From Paenibacillus xylaniclasticus (GTDB lineage: Bacteria > Bacillota > Bacilli > Paenibacillales > Paenibacillaceae), in assembly GCF_004001065.1 (NCBI RefSeq), contig NZ_BIML01000039.1, forward strand, positions 1 to 37,392: a DNA stretch of 37,392 nt, read 5' to 3'. The stretch's first letter is position 1. Every line of letters begins with the position of its first letter. Below are positions 31,698 to 37,392 of this stretch, piece after piece. Below the pieces are notes generated by a model. The model worked only from the letters and a program-made list of their open reading frames with translations, was not told the DNA's origin and ran no database searches. The translations under genes and the position numbers were made by a program.

Positions 31698-31817
31698 TCT
31701 CGAGGCAAGCGCACGCCAGGCACTGGAGCCGCATACGAATGCTACATCGTATACACGCAATTCGTGCGATAGCCGGCTCTAGGCTGGGCGTGCAAGCGCT
31801 GCTTTCCAACACACATA

Positions 31818-32171
31818 TTAATCGTGCTCCAGATGCTGTCTTGTCAGCACGAACAGCTGTTCAATATGGTTGTCGTCCAACGAATAATAGACGGTCTTCC
31901 CTTCCTTGCGCCGCTTTACAATGCGCAGGTTGCGTAAATAACGAAGCTGATGCGAGATGGCTGATTGACCCATGCCGAGCACCACTGTGAGATCGTGTAC
32001 GCATAGCTCATGCTGCGACAGTGCATGAATAATTTTAATGCGGGTCGGGTCACCTAACGCTTTGAATACGTCTGCAATAGAGGCTGCCAAATGCTCCTCA
32101 AGCAAATTCGCTTTCACTTGGTCGGCGATTTCCGGGCTGGCCCCTTCGCATACCGGATCGCATTTTTCCAC
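31818..32171 (-). CDS. ArsR/SmtB-family metal-sensing repressor
   Basis: A 117-aa winged-helix repressor with a GTG start and AGGTGG upstream. The recognition helix region is ELCVHDLTVVLGMGQSAISH, then LRYLRNLRIVKRRKEGKTVYY. The C-terminal helix has D-x-H-x10-H-x2-H (DNHIEQLFVLTRQHLEH), the alpha-5 zinc site of SmtB/CzrA-type sensors. The N-terminus KCDPVCEG and the Cys in ELCVH resemble the cysteine site of CadC-type sensors, so it may hold both sites. It is divergent from the CzcD-type exporter, whose leader contains a matching operator-like repeat. Expected to derepress on zinc (or cadmium/cobalt). Confidence 0.92.
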   Translation of the reverse strand: MEKCDPVCEGASPEIADQVKANLLEEHLAASIADVFKALGDPTRIKIIHALSQHELCVHDLTVVLGMGQSAISHQLRYLRNLRIVKRRKEGKTVYYSLDDNHIEQLFVLTRQHLEHD

Positions 32172-32311
32172 GATTTTGTCACCACCTGGATTCCATTATA
32201 CATCGAAATGGAACAGCTTGGACAATAGTCATCATATAGATTTCTAATTAAGGGTGCATGGAAACAAATCCGGTTTTATTTGGTCATTCATTACAGAATT
32301 AGCAAAATACC

Positions 32312-32340
32312 TTGCATTTGATCTAGATCACTGCTATCAT
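32312..32340 (+). promoter_or_regulatory. Promoter of the CzcD-type exporter gene
   Basis: TTGCAT, 17-bp spacer, TATCAT, ending 8 bp before the operator-like repeat and about 50 bp before the start codon. Confidence 0.65.
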
Positions 32341-32347
32341 GTGATTA

Positions 32348-32370
32348 ATATATGAGCAACTATTCATGTG
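32348..32370 (+). promoter_or_regulatory. ArsR/CzrA-type operator
   Basis: ATATATGAGCAAC followed by TATTCATGTG: an imperfect inverted repeat (ATGA...TCAT) of the kind bound by SmtB/CzrA repressors, placed at about the transcription start of czcD. Confidence 0.65.
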
Positions 32371-32390
32371 TTTATCAGGAGGGTATCGCG

Positions 32391-33437
32391 ATGAACAATT
32401 CAACCGACAATCAAGCCTGTTCACATAGACAGGAGCATTCACACGAACACTCACATGAACATTCACATGGGCACAGCCATCGTGGGCACGGCCACGCGCA
32501 TCACGGACATTCGCACGCGCACGGCCATCATGGGCACAGCCACGGACATCTTGGTCATTCGCACGGCAATTCAGGCAACCGCAAAGGACTTACCATCGCA
32601 CTGATTATTACGGGCGCCATCATGGTGCTCGAATTTATCGGCGGTTTGATAACGAACTCCTTGGCTCTTCTGAGCGATTCCGGCCATATGCTAAGCGATA
32701 CAGCTGCAATCGCACTCAGCCTCGTCGCCTTTTGGTTCGCAGCCAAGCCAGCCACCTCTGCCAAAACGTACGGTTTTCACCGGTTCGAGATATTAGCTGC
32801 GCTGTTCAATGCGTTAACGCTATTCGTCATCGCCGGTATGATTGCGGTGGAGGCGTTCCACCGATTCGGCGAACCGCCGGAGGTTTCCGGTCTGCCGATG
32901 CTGCTCATCGCTTCAGTCGGACTGCTCGCCAACCTTATCAGTGCGTGGTCGCTGATGCGCAAAGGAGACGTCGAGCATAACTTGAACGTGCGGTCCGCGT
33001 ATTTGCACATTCTTGGCGATGCGCTCGGCTCTGTCGGTGCCATCGTCGCTGGCTTGCTCGTAGCGATATTCGGCTGGAACTGGGTTGATCCGCTCGTAAG
33101 CATCCTTGTCACCCTCCTCATCCTGCGTGGAGCATGGGGTATCCTCAAGTCCGTCATCCATATATTAATGGAAGGTGCACCTGAAGGCATCGATTCGGAT
33201 ACCGTGAAGAGAGCTTTGCTCAGCGTTAGCGGCGTTCGTGATGTTCACGACCTGCACATCTGGACGATTACGTCCGGGATGCCTGCTATTAGCGGTCATT
33301 TGCTAGTCCATGACGACAGCGAATGCCAGCTTGTACTGCGTGAGGCGCTTGCCAAGCTCAAATCCGAATTCGGACTCACACATGCGACGCTTCAGCTTGA
33401 GAAATCCGACACCCTCCATGAACCATTCACTATATAA
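32391..33437 (+). CDS. CzcD/ZitB-type zinc exporter (CDF family)
   Basis: A 348-aa CDF exporter. ATG 32391 has AGGAGGG 7 nt upstream; the upstream in-frame ATG at 32352 lies inside the operator. The first ~70 residues are His/Gly-rich repeats (HSHEHSHEHSHGHSH and further), a cytoplasmic metal-binding tail. About six membrane helices follow. The transport site is HD-HD: SDSGHMLSDTAA in TM2 and LHILGDALGS in TM5, typical for zinc. The C-terminal domain has VRDVHDLHIWTITSGMPA. It moves Zn(II) (possibly Cd/Co) out of the cell against protons, under the adjacent ArsR-type repressor. Confidence 0.95.
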   Translation: MNNSTDNQACSHRQEHSHEHSHEHSHGHSHRGHGHAHHGHSHAHGHHGHSHGHLGHSHGNSGNRKGLTIALIITGAIMVLEFIGGLITNSLALLSDSGHMLSDTAAIALSLVAFWFAAKPATSAKTYGFHRFEILAALFNALTLFVIAGMIAVEAFHRFGEPPEVSGLPMLLIASVGLLANLISAWSLMRKGDVEHNLNVRSAYLHILGDALGSVGAIVAGLLVAIFGWNWVDPLVSILVTLLILRGAWGILKSVIHILMEGAPEGIDSDTVKRALLSVSGVRDVHDLHIWTITSGMPAISGHLLVHDDSECQLVLREALAKLKSEFGLTHATLQLEKSDTLHEPFTI

Positions 33438-33440
33438 TTA

Positions 33441-33498
33441 AAAACCCGGCCGTCCTGTTACATCCGCTGCATTAGCGAAAGAAATCGGGACGACCGGG
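33441..33498 (-). terminator. Convergent terminator between czcD and bcp
   Basis: Arms CCCGGCCGTCC / GGACGACCGGG (one mismatch) around a 32-nt loop, with TTTTTAATT after it on the minus strand. It mainly serves the peroxiredoxin gene and may also end the plus-strand transcript. Confidence 0.6.
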
Positions 33499-33520
33499 CT
33501 ATTCAGTTCAGGATATCGCA

Positions 33521-34024
33521 TTAAGAGTCGTGCTTCGATTTGACTGCCGCAGACACAACTGCAAGCACTTGCTCTGCATGGCCCTTAACTCGAATGTTAC
33601 GCCATTCTTGTATAAGCTCGCCTTTCTCATCAATAAGAAAGGTTGAACGAACAAGCCCCATATATTCGCGGCCGTACAGCTTCTTCATCTGCCAGACGCC
33701 GTACAGCTCACACACCTGATGCTCTGTATCCGCCAACAGAACGTACGGCAGCTCGTACTTCGCAATAAATTTGTTATGCCTTGCAACATCGTCGGTGCTA
33801 ATTCCAATAATAACAGCATTCTGCTCTGCGAATTGCTCATGAGAATCACGAAAATCGCACGCTTCCTGCGTACATGCGGTCGTCATATCTTTCGGATAAA
33901 AAAATAAAATGACCTTCTTACCGATATAATCGCTCAGCGAGACCGGCTTACCGTCCGAACTGTCCAATGTGAAGTCCGGCGCTTTCTTGCCAACCTCCGC
34001 CTTGTTCCCTTTGCGATCTGCCAC
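33521..34024 (-). CDS. bcp: Thiol peroxidase, Bcp/PrxQ-type peroxiredoxin
   Basis: A cytoplasmic peroxiredoxin of 167 aa that reduces hydrogen and organic peroxides. The core motif FFYPKDMTTACTQEACDF has the peroxidatic Cys (TAC) and the resolving Cys five residues later, as in the atypical 2-Cys PrxQ group; VGKKAPDFTLDSSDG precedes it. GTG 34024 is preferred because AAGGTGG lies 8 nt upstream and a TATAAT-like -10 (34067-34072) leaves a ~35-nt leader. An ATG at 34045 is possible but has no ribosome binding site. The threonine-alanine pair before the Cys replaces the more common P-G. Single-gene unit. Confidence 0.93.
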   Translation of the reverse strand: MADRKGNKAEVGKKAPDFTLDSSDGKPVSLSDYIGKKVILFFYPKDMTTACTQEACDFRDSHEQFAEQNAVIIGISTDDVARHNKFIAKYELPYVLLADTEHQVCELYGVWQMKKLYGREYMGLVRSTFLIDEKGELIQEWRNIRVKGHAEQVLAVVSAAVKSKHDS

Positions 34025-34156
34025 TTCCCATCCCACCTTGTGCATCTACTCTATATCAATTCCTACATTATACATAAAATTTCTCAGCGCATCAGCCTCT
34101 CTTGCGTTTCCCTTACTCCATATCCCCTCCTCCACCATCGTATTTCATAATGCAGC

Positions 34157-34191
34157 AAGGCTGCCGATCCGAAAGCGGAATGGGCAGCCTT
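34157..34191 (-). terminator. Hairpin after the MMPL gene
   Basis: Arms AAGGCTGCC / GGCAGCCTT with a second inner stem, 41 bp after the MMPL stop. There is no clear T-tract on minus, so termination strength is uncertain. Confidence 0.45.
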
Positions 34192-34231
34192 GTCTTCATT
34201 CATGAAGCTGTCAAGCATTCATCAAGTCCGT

Positions 34232-36475
34232 TCAATTACTTCCATACTCTTGCGCTCGCGTGGAGCTGTCCTCCACCGGTACATGCTTGCCCGGCCAGAA
34301 TGCAGCACGGCCCAACAGCGCTGTAATTGCAGGCACAAGGAACGGTCGAACGATGAACGTATCGAGCAGGACGCCAACGGCTGTCACAATGCCGAAATGA
34401 ACAAGCACCTGAATTGGCAGCGACGCGAGCACCGCGAACGTACCAGCCAGAATGATACCGGCCGACGTAATGACCGAGCCCGTCTCCTTCACGCCTTCGC
34501 TGATTGCGCGGGAGAGCGACATATGCTTTCTCTTCTTCCAAATGCTTGAGATCATGAATATATTATAGTCCTCACCCAACGCAACAAGGAACACGAACGA
34601 ATAGAGCGGAATCGAGCCCGATATCGCATCGGCACCAAGGACATAATGAATAATAATCCAGCCTGATCCCAGCGCGGCAAAATAAGACAGCACGACCGTT
34701 CCGATCAAATACGCCGTCGCAACGATCGAGCGCAAATAACCAAGAAGCAGCAGCGTGATCAGTCCGATGACGATCGGGATAATGACGCGCGTATCGCGGT
34801 CACCTGTCGCCTTCGCATCGTACTGCTCTGCCGTCTGACCACCGATCCATACCCGATCTGCCGTCAATCCCCCATTACCAGCCGCTGCGAGCACCGCCAT
34901 CGTCTCTTCGCGCAGCTCCGGAATGAGATCCATCGCTTCCTGCGAATAAGGATTCATCGTCAAGCTGACATCCATCGCGTAGATGTCCGGGTCACTGCTT
35001 CCCTGCTCCAGATTCGACACTTTCGCTACGTACGGCAGCGTAGATAGCTGCTGTCGCACCAGCTCAGCATCGCTGCCATCTGTATCGATGATGACTCGTA
35101 CTGGTGCCAGACTTCCCTCAGTGAACTCCTCGCCGATTACGGCGAAGCCTTCTCTCGACTCCATGTTGCTCGGGAATGAAGACAAAATATCGAACGTCAC
35201 TTTAAGCTGTGAGGAGAATCCAGCCAACACGCCCAGCACAATGACGGTTGACAGCACAACCGCCCATGGACGGCGGACGACAAGACGGCCGATTGCGCCT
35301 TCCTTCTTCACAGGTTTAATTGCAGGAATAGGCCTTCCTTTGCGTTGTGCACGTTCCGCAATCATATCCGGCGTGCGCGGCACGAACGGATAGAATGAGG
35401 TGCGTCCGAATATAGCAAGCAGCGCCGGCACAAGCGTCAAGCTTGCAAGTGCCATAATAAAAATCGACAAGCTAAATGGAATTGCGAACCGTTGATACGC
35501 GCCATATTCCGTGAACAGAAGTGCAAGCAAGGAGAGCACGACCGTTAGGCCGCTCATCGCAATAGCGCCAGATGAGCCAGTCATTGCCTGCAGCAGCGCA
35601 CTCTTTTTATCCCGTTCGAGGCTGAGCCGATCACGGAAATGTGAGATTAGGAATAAGCAATAGTCGGTACCCGCACCGAACAGCAGCACGGTCATAATCG
35701 AGATGCCTTGCGAATCGATCGCGATCCATCCCTCATGCGCCATAGCGCCGAGAATCGGACCGACGACCATATATGCAAAACCGACCGCAACCAGTGGGAT
35801 GAAGGCCAATATAGGCGAGCGATAGATCAGCAGCAAAATAATAAGCACGAGAAGTACGGTCGCCATCAGCAGCGACATGTCGGCATTCTTGAACAGGCCC
35901 GTCGCGTCGACTTGGATACCGACAGGACCGGTGATGCGGGCGCTTAGGTCTGCCGGCTTGTCCGTTGCCGTCTCAAACGGCTCTCCGCCGAATGCCGCAG
36001 TTACATCTTCACGCAGCCGATCGAGGCCGAGCTCCAGCTGCTCCGTCACCGTATTCACCTCGAAGGTAACCGGAACGATAATCGTGCTGCCGTCTTCGGA
36101 CAATTGCTCGCTTAATGCTGGAAGCGGCAGCTTGTCAAACGGCGGTACTGCCTTCTGGTTCGGCAACGGGTCAGTTGTCCACCGTGCAGCCAGCTTCTGG
36201 ACTTGCCCGAGATCCTCCGGCGTCAGTCCGCCTTCCCGGTGCAGCACGAGCAGTGCGGGAACCCCGCTCTCATTCGGAAACTCACGTTCGTCAATCGCTG
36301 CCGCCTGCATGGATGGCTTTAAGTTGCTCAAGTTCTGAGCGTTATTCACCACCTCATCAGAGGTCCCAGGCAGTGCCATCGATAGAATCCCAGCCAGCAC
36401 TAGCCATACAAGAAGCGTTATCCACCGCCCTCTTCTGTCGGTCACGAGACCGCTTATTCGGTTAATAAAGTTCAT
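34232..36475 (-). CDS. MMPL/RND-family membrane exporter
   Basis: A 747-aa MMPL-type transporter with about 12 membrane helices in two repeats. Each repeat has one helix, a large external loop (about residues 40-200 and 430-540), then a helix bundle. Recognisable segments are GAGTDYCLFLISHFRDRL in the first half and ALGEDYNIFMISSIWKKRKH in the second, the proton-relay Asp/Tyr segments of the family. The ATG has GGGAG about 10 nt upstream. It is divergent from a TetR regulator, with a promoter and palindromes between them. It resembles drug or lipid exporters such as YdfJ of Bacillus; the substrate is unknown. Confidence 0.93.
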   Translation of the reverse strand: MNFINRISGLVTDRRGRWITLLVWLVLAGILSMALPGTSDEVVNNAQNLSNLKPSMQAAAIDEREFPNESGVPALLVLHREGGLTPEDLGQVQKLAARWTTDPLPNQKAVPPFDKLPLPALSEQLSEDGSTIIVPVTFEVNTVTEQLELGLDRLREDVTAAFGGEPFETATDKPADLSARITGPVGIQVDATGLFKNADMSLLMATVLLVLIILLLIYRSPILAFIPLVAVGFAYMVVGPILGAMAHEGWIAIDSQGISIMTVLLFGAGTDYCLFLISHFRDRLSLERDKKSALLQAMTGSSGAIAMSGLTVVLSLLALLFTEYGAYQRFAIPFSLSIFIMALASLTLVPALLAIFGRTSFYPFVPRTPDMIAERAQRKGRPIPAIKPVKKEGAIGRLVVRRPWAVVLSTVIVLGVLAGFSSQLKVTFDILSSFPSNMESREGFAVIGEEFTEGSLAPVRVIIDTDGSDAELVRQQLSTLPYVAKVSNLEQGSSDPDIYAMDVSLTMNPYSQEAMDLIPELREETMAVLAAAGNGGLTADRVWIGGQTAEQYDAKATGDRDTRVIIPIVIGLITLLLLGYLRSIVATAYLIGTVVLSYFAALGSGWIIIHYVLGADAISGSIPLYSFVFLVALGEDYNIFMISSIWKKRKHMSLSRAISEGVKETGSVITSAGIILAGTFAVLASLPIQVLVHFGIVTAVGVLLDTFIVRPFLVPAITALLGRAAFWPGKHVPVEDSSTRAQEYGSN

Positions 36476-36525
36476 TCGCTATTCCACTCCCTCGCATGAT
36501 ATGAATATCGTCTTTCTTTCAGTAG

Positions 36526-36553
36526 AACGAATCACTGATTCGAATGATTCGTT
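36526..36553. promoter_or_regulatory. Inverted repeat between MMPL and TetR genes
   Basis: Perfect 9-bp arms AACGAATCA and TGATTCGTT, 10 bp apart, in the leader of the MMPL transcript. It is a candidate TetR operator. Confidence 0.5.
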
Positions 36554-36569
36554 AATCGGTGATATAATA

Positions 36570-36598
36570 ATTATATATACCGGTTGGTTAATTAACAA
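36570..36598 (-). promoter_or_regulatory. MMPL promoter with embedded TetR-like palindrome
   Basis: On minus, TTGTTA (36593-36598), 17-bp spacer, TATAAT (36570-36575). The spacer contains ACCGGTTGGT on plus (ACC-N4-GGT), a half-site pattern common in TetR operators. Confidence 0.6.
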
Positions 36599-36643
36599 CA
36601 ACTGAAAAAGAACTCTTCAATGCAGACAAAGGTGTGAGACATC

Positions 36644-37270
36644 GTGAAATCCCCAAAACGCAAACCGCTTGGCCGTCCGAAGCGATCCGATCAGCATTGT
36701 CCGACCAATGAGACCATTATTATACATGCCGCCCGCTTATTCATGGAGTACGGCTATGAGCCAGTCTCGCTTAATCAAATCGCACAAGGATGTGAAGTGA
36801 CCAAAGCGTCGTTGTATTACCATTTTGCTAACAAAGCAGAGCTGTTTACAGAGTCGCTCGTCTGGATTCTATCCCGCGCGCGCAGCGACACAGAGAAGGC
36901 GTTGAAGGATGCCCCCGATATTCGCAACGGATTAGAACGTCTCGCCGTTGCCAAAATGTCCGCTCATCATATAGATTTTGAATCGCTTATGAAGGATGCC
37001 TCTCCGCATCTAAGCGAAGAGCAGCTGCTTCGTATTCGACAAGCAGAACATGGCATACACGACGTACTGTCTGCGCATTTCCGCGCGGCGATGGACAGCG
37101 GCCAGCTCCGACAAGCCAATCCACTGCTGCTGTCACATGCGCTAACCGCGCTGCTGATGCTCGGCAACCGCCCGTCTCTTATCAAATCCGCCCAAGCCGC
37201 GCATTCAACTCCAGAGCTCGCGAAGATGCTGATTGACTTGTTCTGGGACGGCGTTGCCCCGGAGCGGTAG
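36644..37270 (+). CDS. TetR-family repressor
   Basis: A 208-aa regulator from GTG 36644 with AAAGGTG upstream. The N-terminal helix-turn-helix is AARLFMEYGYEPVSLNQIA, then CEVTKASLYYHFANKAELF, the classic TetR motif. The C-terminal ligand domain is unremarkable and has no recognised specificity. It is transcribed divergently from the MMPL exporter and very likely represses it, with palindromes in the 168-bp gap as candidate operators. The N-terminus is basic (KSPKRKPLGRPKRS). Confidence 0.93.
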   Translation: MKSPKRKPLGRPKRSDQHCPTNETIIIHAARLFMEYGYEPVSLNQIAQGCEVTKASLYYHFANKAELFTESLVWILSRARSDTEKALKDAPDIRNGLERLAVAKMSAHHIDFESLMKDASPHLSEEQLLRIRQAEHGIHDVLSAHFRAAMDSGQLRQANPLLLSHALTALLMLGNRPSLIKSAQAAHSTPELAKMLIDLFWDGVAPER

Positions 37271-37279
37271 TTCGTCGGG

Positions 37280-37316
37280 GTCGGATTGCTCTGAAATTAT
37301 TAGGAAGCAATCCGAC
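37280..37316 (+). terminator. Hairpin after the TetR gene
   Basis: Arms GTCGGATTGCT / AGCAATCCGAC around a 15-nt AT-rich loop, 10 bp after the stop. No T-tract follows, so it is a weak terminator or an mRNA end stabiliser. Confidence 0.45.
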
Positions 37317-37392
37317 GACAAAGGCGCGCGTTGACGTTTCTTTACAGTCATTCGTTTGCTCCATACGCGGTAATCTATTGACGACACACTTT

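Noticed and set aside
32352-32390. Upstream ATG start for the CzcD-type exporter
   Set aside because: It lies within the operator-like repeat and has no ribosome binding site, while ATG 32391 has AGGAGGG at proper spacing.
32391-32600. His/Gly codon repeats in the exporter N-terminus as a tandem-repeat or CRISPR-like element
   Set aside because: The periodicity follows from coding a His-rich metal-binding tail; units are short and irregular without spacers.

Overview
The window reads as chromosomal DNA of a spore-former-type Firmicute, most likely Paenibacillaceae (Paenibacillus/Cohnella-like). The reasons are strong AGGAGG-type ribosome binding sites, frequent GTG and TTG starts, a YesM/YesN-type two-component system beside a large solute-binding lipoprotein, an intracellular GH10 xylanase, cre-like catabolite sites, a class Ib nrdIEF operon and a deacetylase carrying a copper-amine-oxidase-like domain. 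Almost every gene is on the minus strand. Only the zinc exporter and the TetR regulator are on plus. No rRNA, tRNA, IS element or CRISPR array was seen.

Layout in coordinate order. (1) 1-4881: moxR - DUF58 - tgpA-like transglutaminase operon, with tgpA running off the left edge. (2) 5324-6214: CDF metal exporter between terminators. (3) 6421-12538, cluster 2, visibly AT-rich. In transcript order it holds a 71-aa Cys-rich small protein, a hairpin, a thioredoxin-like protein (CSSC), an ABC transporter with fused membrane and ATPase domains, a solute-binding lipoprotein (SBP), a second thioredoxin-like protein (CPIC), another SBP and a C-terminal SBP remnant. (4) 12753-14243: polysaccharide deacetylase. 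(5) 14335-20656, cluster 1. In transcript order it holds a MauE/DoxX-like membrane protein, a MauD-like membrane-anchored thioredoxin (CSTC), a 42-aa peptide, a 48-aa six-Cys peptide, a strong hairpin, an ABC transporter, two SBPs, a terminator and another SBP remnant. (6) 21108-24551: nrdI-nrdE-nrdF with a good promoter and candidate NrdR boxes. (7) 25335-31651: response regulator - histidine kinase - SBP operon, then a separately promoted intracellular xylanase with a cre-like site. (8) 31818-33437: ArsR/SmtB-type zinc sensor divergent from a His-rich CzcD-type exporter. (9) 33521-34024: Bcp peroxiredoxin. (10) 34232-37270: MMPL exporter divergent from a TetR regulator.

The most unusual content is the pair of clusters 1 and 2. 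Both couple a tiny Cys-rich product without a leader peptide to dedicated thiol-disulfide proteins, one exporter-type ABC protein and sugar-type SBPs, with no importer permeases nearby. Both place a stem-loop directly after the peptide gene, and both have an SBP C-terminal scrap at their distal end. The 71-aa product has a Cys/Pro/Tyr/Asp pattern that recalls methylamine dehydrogenase light chain, and cluster 1 carries MauE- and MauD-like partners, but no methylamine dehydrogenase is present. I infer a two-locus system that makes, exports, oxidatively folds and binds small disulfide-rich proteins. Whether these are toxins, signals or metal/substrate carriers cannot be decided from sequence. 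The two precursor genes of cluster 1 (48 and 42 codons) are short enough to be missed by routine annotation.
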